From: Epiperipatus broadwayi
Lineage: Eukaryota; Onychophora; Udeonychophora; Euonychophora; Peripatidae
NCBI GenBank assembly: GCA_028023455.1
Contig: JAQFVV010006630.1
Location: 1 to 64,000 of the forward strand
Length of the DNA: 64,000 nucleotides
Reading direction: 5' to 3'
Below are positions 13,256-24,755 of the stretch, piece after piece. Under the pieces are notes generated by a model. That model saw nothing but the letters and a program-made list of their open reading frames with translations. It had not been told where the DNA came from and searched no databases. Each line of letters begins with the position of its first letter. The first letter of the stretch is position 1. Both the position numbers and the translations under genes were made by a program.

Positions 13256-14215
13256 AACACAGAAAAATAGGGGATTATATTGAGTTTTGATCGATATTCA
13301 AAATTGTTCATAACATTGCTGGCATTTGTGGATTTTTAAACCTAGTTTGGCTCAGTACCTGTCTTCCATGCTCACCTTGTGATGCATTTTGGTTTTATAG
13401 TTTCATATGAACTCCAGTGAATAAAGAAATCTCTCTTGGTTTGTATTTATTTTTCGGCGTATATTCTAGGTCAGTTAGTTGATTGTAGCTGAAAGAGGTT
13501 GCAGGAGAATATGATATCAAACCAAGTCTGAATTGATTAGACAGTTGTTGATAGATTACATAGGAGGATATGACTCCCAAAAATGTGCTGACTAGCTGAT
13601 TAGTAAGAAAGTTACAGGAATATGGTCTTTGAAAAATGTGACTGTGTAAGTATTGGTCTATTAACTTGAGATGTTGCTGATCATTCTAAAGAATGATTGT
13701 TAAAAGAAGCAGTGTGATCAAGTTACGAATGATGTTCTCAATTTAACAAATTATACTAACCCAGAATTCCCATATCGATGATCCTGACTCAAATAAGTTT
13801 TAATAATGGCTTCATAAATAAATTACATTATATTTTGTATATGTTAACACTTATAATGAAATATCCTCTGATAGCAATATTTAAATGGTGGTGTTAGCGC
13901 TAAGGTCACAACATTTTTAAATTTCTTTATTGATGTAGAGCATAAAGACTTACAAGTAATGGTGAGTATATATTGTCACTTATATCTAAGTGCGTGTTTT
14001 CTTCTTAGTGAACATGTGAGATTGTGGAACCAATGGAAAAAATGAGTGATGTTGAAGTATGCGGTTCGTCAATTTGATTAGATCTAAGTAGTATAGTCAT
14101 AAACATTATTATAAAAAATATTTTAAAATGAGTGAAATATGAGAATATAGTCCCAATCGATAGATGCTTCTATACCAGAAGTATCAATAATAAGAGATTC
14201 GGATATTTTCTACTT
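13253..14215. other. No feature recognised
   Basis: AT-rich sequence with stops in all frames. The minus-strand frame at 13395-13580 (61 residues) has no motif, no repeated counterpart and no splice context that would support it. Confidence 0.4.
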
Positions 14216-14960
14216 TGATCTCATGAAACAGAAAAAGTCTGAAGAGAAATCCTACAATTGGTACAAATCATGAACCAATTGATACAAATAAAATGTATCA
14301 AAACTAAATATAATTTATGAAGAGATTGGAAAATGGAAAATGAATAATGAAAATAAAATAATGAAGTATGATAGAGAAATGGGAAAGAATAGAAAAGAAT
14401 ATAATGAGAGTCTTGAAGAGATTGGAAGATAAAATGCAAAAATAATAAAGAATATAATGAGTCTAAGAAGGATTGGAAGATAATATAGAGATCAAGCAGG
14501 AAAAAAATAAGCGGTATGATAAGAAATGGAAAGAATAGAAAAGAATATAATAAAGGTCTTGAAGGAAGGATTGGAAGACAAATGAAAAAATAGAAAAGAA
14601 TATAATAGAGTCTAAGAGGATTGGAAGATATATAGAGAATAATAAAGAAAAAATAATGAAGAGTATGATAAGGAAATGGAAAAAAGATGAAAAAGATGTA
14701 TGCGAAGTCTTAGAGGATTGGAAGATGATAAATAATAGAAAATATATCGAGAGTCTAAGAGGATTGAAGAGATAAAATAAAAGAGAATAATGAAAAATAA
14801 AATAATGAGAGTATAAGAGAGTTGAAAAGTGAAACGAAAGAAAATAATGAGAAATTATTATAAGGAGTTGGAGAATAAAAATGGAGAATAATATAAGGGA
14901 TTAAAGAAATAAAATGAAAAAGAAAATAATAGGTATAACAATGTTAAAATAAATGGGAGA
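14216..14960. repeat. Purine-rich degenerate tandem repeat
   Basis: The plus strand is almost all A and G, with a repeated core like GAATATAATGAGAGTCTAAG AGGATTGGAAGAT recurring near 14395, 14450, 14545, 14595, 14700 and 14750. The spacing varies (about 50-130 bases), so units have been lost or added. Translated in shifting frames the units give Glu/Lys/Leu-rich pieces such as SLRGLED, what one expects of a decayed coiled-coil repeat. The minus-strand frames at 14221-14439 and 14901-15125 are complements of this purine run and not genes. Confidence 0.65.
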
Positions 14961-15850
14961 GGGATTTGAAAAAGATTTGGAAGAAAAGATTGAGGAAAAG
15001 CAAGAGAAAATCATGGAAATTTGAGCAAAGAGATAAGCCAAAACAATGAGGATGTTAAGAGTTCTTTTGGAAAAATCTATAAAAGAACAGTTTAGATTCT
15101 TAGGTACTGATATAGATGAACTCAAAATCAGTTTTTGAGTTTAGAGTTGAGTTGTAATCATAATAATGTAAAAGCTAAGGAAGATATTAGTAATTTGTGC
15201 CTTGATTTAGAGGCTAGCAGAGATTATACCAAAGAAAAATTTACTTATTACGATGGTGAAAGGAGTAAAGATAAGCATTGAGAGAGATTGTGCATCAACA
15301 AATTCAATTCAAATTAGAAATGAGACATGAAATTGAGGATGTTTTCTATCTAATATCAAGGAAATACAGAAGAAAATCTTGAGTTTAAAAGGCGAATAAA
15401 AGCATATAGAAGCTAGACAAAGATAGAAAATTCTAGATAGAGAAAAAAATACTGAATCATGAAATAAAAATAAAGGAGGGCGAGTGATAGAATTGAAGAT
15501 TTATCAGATCTTTAGATAAAGAGAAGAAGGTTTAGAAAACAAAACTGAAGAATCAGTAAATTTTTGAAAAAGGAAATGTCCAATGATTATGAAAGTATTA
15601 AAGTTTCTTAGAAAAGTAGAAGGTGGAACAAAATATTAATTCAAGAAAGTCAAATGTAGTTGAAGATTTATTTTGTTAACCTATCAGAGCTTATTAATAG
15701 TAGAATCATCCCTCCTAAATGTACTGATAATATACCACTTAAGGAAATAGGGTCATATTACCCACTAAAAAAGAGAATGTGCCAAGGTAATGCTGAATGG
15801 GGGAGCTCATAGAGAATTGTTATCTCCCAAGATGAGGCCATCTCCTTGTA
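14961..15850 (+). pseudogene. Possible coiled-coil (gag-like) coding relic
   Basis: On the plus strand, pieces of plausible charged, heptad-like protein continue out of the purine-rich repeat in alternating frames. Near 14965-15030 there is DLEEKIEEKQEKIMEI; near 15075-15125 KEQFRFLGTDIDELK; near 15330-15370 EMRHEIEDVF; near 15676-15800 IPPKCTDNIPLKEIGSYY followed by LKKRMCQGNAEW. Stops and frame changes separate them. Long coiled-coil N-termini are common in gag proteins of some invertebrate LTR elements, and the purine-rich upstream repeat fits that. I cannot find polymerase motifs nearby. The alternative is a host coiled-coil pseudogene or chance reading of purine-rich DNA. Confidence 0.33.
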
Positions 15851-16340
15851 TTTCCATGTCAGTGTATACAGATAGACTGTGATGGATTATCCTCTTCTAA
15901 AATAGGGTATCCTTATATAGCCACTACTATGCATGTTATTTACCATTGAAGGATATTACATTTGTTATTGCTATGATAGAAGCTATAGTAATAGTTATCA
16001 TTTCTGTGAGGTATCTCTTATGATTTTACAGATGTAGCATTGATGAACAATGCAAGATAGTTATATTAAAATGAAGACCACTTCTTATATAACCACTGTA
16101 TACATATTATTTATCCATTGAGGATATAGCATTGATAAGCAACCTTTCCTGTGTAAGAAAACCTGTGAAATTATCTCTAAGATGGGTACATCCCCAGTTT
16201 ACAGATGTATTTACATTATTGAACAATGCAAAATGGATTACTACCTCCTAAGATGAAGTTAAACCTCTTATTCTATTACTAATATGAATAAGAGTAAATT
16301 GTCTGTGTGTATGATCGGTAATCTAATAAAAGAAAGTATG
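15820..16340. repeat. Degenerate ~180-base tandem repeat, about 2-3 units
   Basis: The block TATATAGCCACTACTATG...TTATTTACCATTGAAGGATAT (15914) recurs as TATATAACCACTGTATAC...TTATTTATCCATTGAGGATAT (16086). A second block ending ACAGATGTAGCATTGATGAACAATGCA (16030) recurs at 16200 as ACAGATG...ATTGAACAATGCA. There is no coding potential. It sits directly after the gag-like relic. Confidence 0.55.
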
Positions 16341-17094
16341 GAATGGACAATGGTGGTTCTTCTTCATATAAATATTAAATTAATGCAAAAAAATGTACAA
16401 AGTGCAAATCTTTTATTGTTTTTTAAAAATACTTACTAAATAAAAATAAATATTTTTCTTTTTGTCTAGGTTATTATACCCTGTAATTATATATAAAAAT
16501 TGCATTTTCCCTTTTGTCTAAATGGAAATATTGTAACCATATGTTTTAATAGCGATAGTAAGCTTTATTCAGTGATACATGTATAGACACAAAATTTTTA
16601 AAATTTTAATATTTGTTATTACACATTGAAAATCAGCATAAAGTAAGTTTATGATTGAAATACTTGTTGAAGTATAATTTTAACTAACTTAAAAACTCAC
16701 TGGCATAAATATCTGGATTGTTTGTATGCCCTAATCTGATAAAGTGGATAGCAATCTCATAGCATTTTTTATCAGAGGATAATAACGCTTCATTTCAATA
16801 ATATTTTAATAGTATTAAATATAACTTGAAGCATAAAAATATTTAGCATTTTATTACTATTATTAATCAGTAATTAAGAAAAACGCTTAACAAAATCGTT
16901 ATAATTCTTCTAAATTTTTAAACAGTCTTTAAATAAATTATTACAATCTAAAATAAATGCGAAAGTCTAGGTGGTCATCACTAGAAGGACAAGTCATTAT
17001 TTATAATAGTTATTAAAAAGCACCCATTATTTCCCATAATGCCCTATAGTACAAGGTATAAATAATATAGCAAAGTTTGTAGGGGGGCTATTAA
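16341..17094. other. No feature recognised
   Basis: AT-rich, stops in all frames, no repeat found by eye. Confidence 0.4.
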
Positions 17095-18600
17095 GAAAGA
17101 AAATCAGAATAAGAGAAGACTTCAATTCTACACACAAAAAAAAATTAAAGTAAAAAAGAAAAGCTGAAAGTAATAACCTTGTGAATTAAATTGAACAAAA
17201 TGTCGGATGAAAAATAACTTGCGAAATTAAAAAGGAATGGAGTAGAAACTTTAAAACTAGCAGCACTATTTAAACACTGTTTTTTATGTATATGATTCTA
17301 ATGTGCATATGGACTAGAATATTACCATCCTGGATAATTATTTGCCTCAACAACGTACTATTTCAAACAAAGAACAATTCCGAAGAATGTAAGCAATTAC
17401 GCTTTTATGTTTGTTTATATTAGTCAATTGTCTGGTTAAAATGACCCGTAAATTATTTAGATTAGAGAAAGAAAAAGATTAGTGTTTTCGTTTTCACACT
17501 CTTAAGTATAAAGCAGAAAAATATACTTGCTTATAAATTGTACTCTTTATAAAATATAATTCGAAATAATGACGAATAAAAGTGAGAAAATATCGGATTG
17601 ACAAACTTAAAAATTCATTTTTAAAAAAAGTCAACATAAGTTTTAATGAATTTTTAAAAAATGCATCAGAATTTGTTTCATTATAATTAAGAAGAAAACT
17701 CATCGCAATGATGTTTAAAAGCACAATTTGCTTCGTTATTGAAAATAAAAAAATGACGATTATTAATGCCAATGTATTGTTGTTGATAATTGCTCTGATG
17801 AATAAATTCTGTAATATTATTAAACACATATTAATTTCATGATGAAATGAATACATAAATATTTACTTAATTTTTATTGTAACAGAAATTAATAATATTT
17901 TACAATATTTTAAAATTGCCCGAATCATATAAATTATGACAGATATCTTTGCAGAGGGAAAAACAAACTAACAAATGTGAAAATGATTTTTAAAAGTTAA
18001 GCTTGTTAATTGTAATGAGCTATAAAATTTCTTTAGAAAAATTATCTATAAATATGGATAAACCTATTTTTTTAATTGTACTACATAGGCTTGTTTAATA
18101 TTATCTCATTATATAACATCAGTAAATAAATCGACTAAATGGTTTAAAGAAAATTTGTTTTTTAAAATTGTAATGGGCCTAAAAATTCAGTTAAGGAAAA
18201 TTATCTATAAAAAAAAGTGGATATTCCTATTTTAATTGTACTACGCACTCAGAAAACATTTGAATATTGTCACTATGCTAGCACTTAAACATAATAATCA
18301 ATATATATATATGTGTGTGTGTGTGTTACTTAGAAATATTTACTCTGGATATCAGTTTTTTCATCATTTTTGCTCATAAGATTAGACTAAACTTTAACTA
18401 ATAGATAAAATCATGGAGAAAGTAATTTCATTTCTTCTTATTACTATGTTTAGTAATATAATACGTTTTTATATAATATTATTATTCAGGAATTTTTTCT
18501 ATTGTGACCTATTACTTAGGTCCCTGTATTAAACTAATATAGAAAATTTTAAATGTGAAAATATATTTAGCATTAAAATCAATAAGTGGCTTTAAATAAA
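17095..18600. repeat. 1.9-kb direct duplication, left copy
   Basis: Aligns with 18960-20044 plus 23175-~23300, offset about 1.88 kb before the RTE insertion. Landmarks: GAAAATCAGA...GACTTCAA (17100 and 18990), ATAATTCGAAATAAT (17557 and 19426), a block TGACAGATAT..GCAGAGGG matching TTACAGATATTACTGTGGAGGGG (17940 and 19820), and ATGCTAGCA (18276 and 19995). The minus-strand frame at 17494-17856 (120 residues, Ile/Leu/Phe/Asn-rich) has no intact counterpart in the other copy and no recognisable motif, so I do not call it a gene. Confidence 0.65.
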
Positions 18601-18959
18601 GACTGTTCTACCAGTGCACTAGGAAATCTGCTTGGTGGAAAATTTCAAAACCCAAAAAAGTGGCTTTGACTGAGAATCATAATTTGGAAAATAATATTAA
18701 TTGGGAGATAAATATATTGCTATTTTATTACCATTGAATAGCAATTGAAAATAAATAAATAAATTAAATGTGCAAATCTTAGCAAATGAATAAGGTTATA
18801 AATTTAATTCTTAAGCATATTTTTTAATATTGAATTAGAAATAGACTTACATGTAATAGGTTGGTATCAATGAAGCCAGGTGGAGTAATAATGATGATAT
18901 TCACATAAGATTATTAGTCTATTTCATTTATTGCGGTATTACAGTTATAAAATTTATAA

Positions 18960-20044
18960 CAAAAATTTGAGAGGTGAGATTAAAAAAATGAAAATCAGAC
19001 TTCAACTGTAAACTATTATTAAATAAGGAAGAAAAAGCTGAAAATCAGAAGAATTGAAATCTATTTGAATGGAATTATAATATATTAGTTATTTAAAAAA
19101 TATATGGAATAGAAAATCTTAAAGCCTTGTACTACATTTAACTATGTTTTCCCAATTTAGAGTAATTCCTGGAATTCATACTGGGAAGGAAAAATGGGAG
19201 GAATAATATGGATAATAATTTACTTCCAATAAATATTACTTCAGATAAGAAACTTAATTCCAGAAAATGTAAGCTTTTTCTTTTATTTTTTGTTTATATT
19301 TTTAAATTATAAATTTAAAAATAACACCTGAGTATTTATATTTAAAAAGGAAGAATGAAAATATTTGTTTTCTATTTTATTATCAAGCGAAGAATATGTT
19401 TACTTATAAATGATAATTTCAATAAAATAATTCGAAATAATTTTTGAAAATATGTCCAGTAGATAAATTAACAAACCAAAAAAGTCATTTTTGAGTCATA
19501 TAACTTTTAATAAAGTTAAAAGAAAGTTGCATGATTTTTATTCCCTATTCTTTCTTAAGAAAATGCAGCTCTGTCTGCCAAATGGCGGCTTTTGAGAGTG
19601 TGAATTTGCTTAATGATAGAAATGGAAAGTTACAGATTAGTTAAAAATGCAAAGGATATTGTATTTATAATTGAATAAATTCTTCTTGGTATTGCTAAAC
19701 ACAAAGTACTTTTATGATAAAAATGAAATAAAATAAATATTTACTTTAAAGTTTTTATTGTGTAACATGCATCTTAATATTTAAAAAAATGTTTTAAAAT
19801 GTCCAGATTATTTAAAGTTATTACAGATATTACTGTGGAGGGGAAGAACAAAATCAATAAATAATTTTAAAGTTGAATGTGTTAATTGTAATGAAACTCT
19901 AAAGTCATTTTAAAGGAAAATTATCTGGATTAAAATGTGGATAAACCAATTTTGATTATGATACACCAGAAAATGTTTAAATATTGTCTTATTATGCTAG
20001 CATCAAACAGGATAATAAATATATATATGTTATTTAGGGATGTT
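18960..20044. repeat. 1.9-kb direct duplication, right copy (left half)
   Basis: The match to the left copy runs up to ATATATGTTATTTAGGGATG and stops where RTE copy A begins. It resumes on the other side of RTE A at 23175 (TTTTCTTATCATTCTAGCTC, matching 18357 TTTTTTCATCATTTTTGCTC). This proves that the RTE inserted into a pre-existing duplication. Confidence 0.7.
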
Positions 20045-20059
20045 TCATCATCATCATCA

Positions 20060-21640
20060 TCAACCATTATCAATCCACTGCAGGATGAAGGTCTCTCCAA
20101 GTTTAATCCATCTTCTCCGATCTTTAGCTTCTCTTCTCCACAACACCCCTGCACATTTTCTTATTTCATCCATCCATCTCACATGTGGTCTCTTTCTGGG
20201 TCTTTTACAATCTCTTGGAATCCAGTTTAAAATTTCAATTGTCCATCTATTATCATTTCTTCTAGCAATATGTCCAGCCCAACTCCATTTCAATCTTTTA
20301 ATTTTTTCAATAAGGTCAGTAACACCTGTTTGTTGTCTTACCCATACATTGCGTTTTCGATCTCTTCTTGTTACTCCCAACATACATCTCTCCATACTCC
20401 TTTGAGTGGTCTGAAGTCTCTGTATTGCTCTTCTATTAAGTGTCCAAGTCTCAGATCCATAAGTAAGAACTGGTAAAACACATTTGTTAAAAACCATCCT
20501 TTTCAAACACATAGGCATATTTCCTTTTAGTATCAAGTTATTTCTACCAAAAGCACTCCAACCAAGTTTAATTCTATGATTAATTTCCTCCATTATGTTT
20601 CCATCTGTATTAATAATCTGACCTAGGTATTTGTAACTGTTAACTTCTTCTAATTCTTCATAATCAATCTTTATTTTCATATTTTGAGCAAATCGATTAA
20701 ACATTACTTTAGTCTTTTTAACATTTATCTTTAGTCCTACTTTTCTACTTTCATCTGCTAACTCCTGCAACATTTCCTGCAGCTCTGAAGCATTATTTGC
20801 AAAAACAACTACATCATCTGCAAAATCTAAATGACTTAAATACTCTCCATTTACTTTCATTCCTTTAGTTTCCCATTTTAATCCACAAAATACTTCTTGC
20901 AGCACTGCTGTAAAAAGTTTTGGAGATATGGAGTCACCTTGCCTTACACCTTTCTCAATGTTGATTTTTTCAGTATCATTATGTAATCTAATTGTTGCTG
21001 TTGCATTTTTATAAATATTCTTTAAAATATGACAATATCCTGGATCTATACCTTGATGATCCAATGCTTTAATCACTGAAGAAATGTGTATAGAATCGAA
21101 TGCCTTTTCATAATCTACAAATCCAAAACATAATGACAACTCATATTCATTTGTCCTTTCTATGACTTCTCTCAATACCTGGATATGATCTATTGTACTA
21201 AAACCACTTTTAAATCCAGCTTGTTCTCTTGGTTGGTGGAAATCCAAAGTTCTCTGTAGACGAGTTGTAATTATCTTGGTAAAAATTTTATATAAAACTG
21301 ATAAAAGGCTGATAGGTCTGTAATTTCTAATATCTTCTTTATCACCTTTTTTAAATATTAATATTATTACTGCATTCTTCCAATCTTCCGGTACATCTTT
21401 ATCATTTAGACATTTGGTATATAACTTTGCTAAAATTGTTTCTATTTCTTCACCTCCTTCTTTTAATATATCAATTATAATTCCATCATTTCCTGGAGCC
21501 TTTCCTTTCTTCATACATTTAATTGCATGTCTCACTTCTTCATTTAAAATTCTGGGCAATTCGGAAGATGTAATAGATATAGGAGGTACTTGTTCTTTAT
21601 TACTATATAATTCTTGATAAAAATCTTCTACCAATTTCAT
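20060..21640 (-). CDS. RTE reverse transcriptase domain (3' part of broken ORF, copy A)
   Basis: 526 residues of non-LTR reverse transcriptase. Motifs in order: GKAPGNDG (46-53), NYRPISLL (106-113), GFVDYEKAFD with the first catalytic Asp (173-182), RQGDSISP (233-240), FADD with the catalytic Asp pair (273-276), then the thumb and a C-terminal region with TYGSETWTL and WAGHIARR typical of the RTE group. The C-terminus lies only ~15 bases from the (TGA)n tail, so the 3' untranslated region is almost nil, as expected for RTE. All catalytic residues are intact. The first Met (21640) is simply the first in-frame ATG after the frameshift, not a natural start. Confidence 0.93.
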   Translation of the reverse strand: MKLVEDFYQELYSNKEQVPPISITSSELPRILNEEVRHAIKCMKKGKAPGNDGIIIDILKEGGEEIETILAKLYTKCLNDKDVPEDWKNAVIILIFKKGDKEDIRNYRPISLLSVLYKIFTKIITTRLQRTLDFHQPREQAGFKSGFSTIDHIQVLREVIERTNEYELSLCFGFVDYEKAFDSIHISSVIKALDHQGIDPGYCHILKNIYKNATATIRLHNDTEKINIEKGVRQGDSISPKLFTAVLQEVFCGLKWETKGMKVNGEYLSHLDFADDVVVFANNASELQEMLQELADESRKVGLKINVKKTKVMFNRFAQNMKIKIDYEELEEVNSYKYLGQIINTDGNIMEEINHRIKLGWSAFGRNNLILKGNMPMCLKRMVFNKCVLPVLTYGSETWTLNRRAIQRLQTTQRSMERCMLGVTRRDRKRNVWVRQQTGVTDLIEKIKRLKWSWAGHIARRNDNRWTIEILNWIPRDCKRPRKRPHVRWMDEIRKCAGVLWRREAKDRRRWIKLGETFILQWIDNG

Positions 21641-21656
21641 GATGTCATCTCTCTTT

Positions 21657-21926
21657 TTAGTAATAATTCCATCTTTTTTTTATTGCAGATATAAATTTCC
21701 TACCAATACCAAAATGTTGTTTAACATTCTTGAGACTTTTATTTTCTTCTACAGCTTTCCTTGCTATTTCACAGTTATACTTTCTTATATCATTTTCAAC
21801 TTTTTTCCGTACCATTTTACAAAATTCGAGATATTCAATTCTTTTTAATACATCATTTTTGTATATCTTCATATTCCTTCTTTTCTTCATAAATTCTCTA
21901 GTCTCAGTAGAAATTTTATTAGTCAA
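21657..21926 (-). pseudogene. RTE linker segment between endonuclease and RT (copy A)
   Basis: An 89-residue, Lys/Arg-rich frame linking endonuclease and reverse transcriptase. The same residues run in frame with the endonuclease in copy C and occur in copy B (31361-31822). In copy A it is separated from the endonuclease by one base deletion and from the RT by an indel in the A run near 21670, where B reads through. It is part of one broken protein, not an independent gene. Confidence 0.85.
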
Positions 21927-21979
21927 TTGCTGCTTTTTTCTACCAGCTATCTTTGTTGCAGTTTTTAAAAGTGTATCAG

Positions 21980-23011
21980 TTATTTCATATTAATTTCATT
22001 CAAATCTGAATCATGTTCAAAATCTCCTAACACTTGAAACCTATTTGTAAGTTCTAATTTAAATTCATTAGAATGTTTCTGAAGATTAGGAATATCAACT
22101 GTAAATATTGTTTTTCTCAATAATTTTTGTCTCTCTAGTTTTACATTAACACGTAACTTACACCTTACTAATTGATGATCACTTCCTGTGTTAAATTTAT
22201 TAAGAACATTACAATCTTGAAATATGTATTTCCTGTTAGTCAAAATATAATCCAATTCTGCTGTACCTTCATTTGGATGCTTCCATGTCCATTTCCTTTT
22301 AACATTTTTCTCAAAAAATGAATTCATAATATAAAGTTTTTCTTTTTCTGCAAACTCCACAAGTCTATGTCCTCTATCATTTCTATTACCATAACCAAAA
22401 TTACCTACAGCAATTTCATCTTTCATTTGTCTACCAATTCTAGCATTAAAGTCTCCCATAACAATTTTAAAATGTTGTTTACTCTGATCAAAAGCCTTTT
22501 GTACATCCATATAAAAATCTTCTACTACTTCATCACTATGAGAACTTGTTGGGGCATAAACCTGAATTATCTGCATTTGGTATCTGCTATTAAGTTGTAT
22601 AACTAATCTTGCAACTCTGTCTGATACACCATCAATCTCCACAATATTGTTCTTCCACTTTTTATTTATAATGAATCCTACTCCACTTGTATTTTCAATA
22701 TGGGTGCCTTTATAATAGAGTATATGTCCACTTTTTAAATCAATTGTTTCTTCACCTTTTCTTCTAACTTCACAAAGTCCAATAATGTCCCATTTAATAT
22801 AAGACAATTCTTCTAATTCTTGCAATCTTCCTTCACTTGAAAGTGATCTGCAGTTGTAAGTACCTAAATAAAAAGTCGTCATCAAATGGCAGCCTGGGTC
22901 CACAATCAGGGGATTCTTAGCACCCTCCGCCTTCAGCCACCAACCGCTGCCTTGGTTGGTGACTTTACAGCCTCCTGGGAATAAGGGCCATGCTTTATTT
23001 TTGTCTGTCAT
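21980..23011 (-). CDS. RTE endonuclease domain (5' part of broken ORF, copy A)
   Basis: 343 residues of the exonuclease/endonuclease/phosphatase fold that nicks target DNA to prime reverse transcription. The expected active-site set is present: TYN near residue 51-53, catalytic Glu in LCEVRRK (about 81), VYAP with Tyr 152, GDFN at 186-189, LDYI with Asp 254, and SDH at 277-279. The first ~45 residues are a leader common to copies A, B and C and not part of the nuclease fold. The start ATG at 23011 is the one conserved in copy C (62799). The frame ends early: copy C shows one extra A at the matching place (after ...NEINMK) and reads on into the linker, so copy A has lost one base here. Many database proteins of this type carry host-gene-like names; this is a transposon product. 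Confidence 0.92.
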   Translation of the reverse strand: MTDKNKAWPLFPGGCKVTNQGSGWWLKAEGAKNPLIVDPGCHLMTTFYLGTYNCRSLSSEGRLQELEELSYIKWDIIGLCEVRRKGEETIDLKSGHILYYKGTHIENTSGVGFIINKKWKNNIVEIDGVSDRVARLVIQLNSRYQMQIIQVYAPTSSHSDEVVEDFYMDVQKAFDQSKQHFKIVMGDFNARIGRQMKDEIAVGNFGYGNRNDRGHRLVEFAEKEKLYIMNSFFEKNVKRKWTWKHPNEGTAELDYILTNRKYIFQDCNVLNKFNTGSDHQLVRCKLRVNVKLERQKLLRKTIFTVDIPNLQKHSNEFKLELTNRFQVLGDFEHDSDLNEINMK

Positions 23012-23174
23012 AATTGTATATATGTATTGGAAAAATATTTATTATTTACACAAACATTCATTCTGCCTTATCAGGCACTGAGAAGAAAGACCATGGTGTT
23101 TCTTGATCTTAAACTCAGAGGTAAAAAGCCAATAAACTCACCATGCTGGCTAATGCATGTTGGTGAGCAGCCCA

Positions 23175-23330
23175 ATTTTCTTATCATTCTAGCTCACAAG
23201 GATGAAATAAACTTTGACTACTAGGCTAAAATCTAATGGGAGAAAATGTTTCTTATTTTTATTATTGCTGTGTTGAGTGTTATAATATTTACGTCATGTG
23301 TCATTTGGGGATTTTTTTATTATATATTTA
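23175..23330. repeat. Right remainder of the 1.9-kb duplication after RTE A
   Basis: Bases from 23175 resemble 18357 onward (CATTCTAGCTCACAAG versus CATTTTTGCTCATAAG; AACTTTGACTACTAGGCTAAAATC versus AACTTTAACTAATAGATAAAATC). Similarity fades by about 23300. No gene. Confidence 0.6.
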
Positions 23331-24755
23331 TTGTAATTTATGTTTAGTAAAAGGATTTAGAGGTATATAAATATATATACATTCATTACACCTATATTTT
23401 TGCTATTTTCCCAAGTAAGGAAAACATAATATTAAATACCATTTATCGAGACAGAGATATTTACCTCTCGCACTTTTAAAACAGATTATAATATTTTATT
23501 AAAGGTGAACAAACAGACTAAATTTTGTCAAAGATATACTATAATGACTCAATTGTTTCCCTATATAAAAAATTAATATAAGCCCTGTTTCATTTCTTAA
23601 TTTTGCAGATGAATGAACATGTCCACTTTGAATATAAATGTAGGTTTATCTTCATTGTTTATTTGCATAGTGCTTGCTATAACAAAAGTAAAATTGTTAT
23701 TTTAAAATCATTAATGATCATTTGACATATATTTTGGTGGTTTGTCTATTAATATATTAATCGTTTCTGCATTGTGAAATGGAATATTTATGTTTCCACT
23801 TTTATTGTTAGTGTTATTTTACCTTGCTATGGTATTGATAATGATTTGTGACAGCTTTTAGTGGATAAGTATGTGCCACATATAATGGCATCAAATAGAA
23901 TATTAATATTAATATTGAGCATGGGCTGATGGAGAATCACCCATTGATGATTACATGAGAGGTTGATATGGTTGAGCCTGAGTAATAATTAGTGCTTAGT
24001 TAGCCTAATGACTCCCAAGAGAGGATATCCATGGTCTGAATTCTATTTTCCTGTGACGAGTAAATGCCCACACTGTTATACATATGGAGAGATATTAGAA
24101 TTAACCATATTATTATACAATTATCAGGTTGTTTTGTAGAGCCTCCCTTTATTGTTTGATCTCTCATGAGGTTATAGAGTTAGTTTTCCACTGTGTATGG
24201 TGAAGTTTAGTATTTCAAAATCAAATAGCAAGGATAAGATAAAGTTAGATTAAGGGACACTTGTCTATCTATATTGTTTGCTTAATTGGAATAGTGTCTT
24301 TACGATGTTGTAGGATCTTCATCAATTTTTAGACAAACCAACCAAAGCTTACTAGTGATTGTAAAACTTTTAGATGAAAGAGCAAGAGATGCACATGGAT
24401 GGTGTGGATTTATCTTCATCAAGTAGTGATTCACCGATGGATTGGTAAGATCAGTTAACTATTCAATGATTAGGTTGTGGACATAGGTAAATGTTTTTTG
24501 TGTCATGTGTGCATTTGACTTATGATATCTGTTCCCACTTTCATACACTAAATCTATTTATCTTAATTTATAATAAATTATTAATTGTGCTGCTTATGAT
24601 AATTGCCCTTATCATATTCTAATAAATCAAATAGCTTTATAGTAAGACACAATACTTTATAATTTTGAGTTTAGATTGTAAAATTGACCCAGATCCCAAA
24701 GACTTAAACACAGTTTTGTTCATAATTGTTAAATAAAGTTTAACTATCTTATTCT
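23331..24755. repeat. 3.1-kb repeat unit, first part (copy 1)
   Basis: Aligns with 27640-29084. Shared blocks include CATGGGCTGATGGAGAATC (23919 and 28228), GTTAGATTAAGGGACACT (24244 and 28557) and GTGTCATGTGTGCATTTGA (24499 and 28815). Offset is 4313 bases, or about 3.1 kb after removing the 1.2-kb insertion at 24756-25954. It ends at ACTATCTTATTCT, the target of that insertion. Confidence 0.75.

Larger units (their letters stand above)
20045..23174 (-). mobile_element. RTE-type non-LTR retrotransposon, copy A
   Basis: A 3.1-kb element on the minus strand encoding AP-type endonuclease then reverse transcriptase, the RTE-clade layout with a single frame. The 3' end (plus position ~20045) is a short (TGA)n tail rather than poly(A), as is usual for RTE elements. 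It shares sequence with copies B and C throughout. At the 5' side the match to B and C stops at 23174, after the block corresponding to GGTGAGC.GCCCA, so the copy is 5'-truncated within the untranslated leader, lacking about the first 170 bases. Two single-base indels break an otherwise continuous frame (near 21980, and in a run of A/T at ~21665-21680). It inserted into the right copy of the 1.9-kb duplication. Confidence 0.93.

Noticed and set aside
17494-17856. 120-residue minus-strand frame
   Set aside because: Hydrophobic, low-complexity composition; the duplicate at ~19370-19720 has no matching frame; no motif.
19930-21993. Plus- and minus-strand frames overlapping RTE copy A (e.g. 19937-20230, 20040-20405, 20270-20476, 21414-21617, 21639-21848, 21730-21993)
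   Set aside because: They are complements or shifted readings of the RTE coding sequence; none has its own motif.
22367-23224. Plus-strand frames 22367-22606 and 23027-23224, and the minus-strand frame 63198-63437
   Set aside because: Antisense of the RTE endonuclease and leader. 22367-22606 and 63198-63437 are alike only because both are antisense to copies of the same element.
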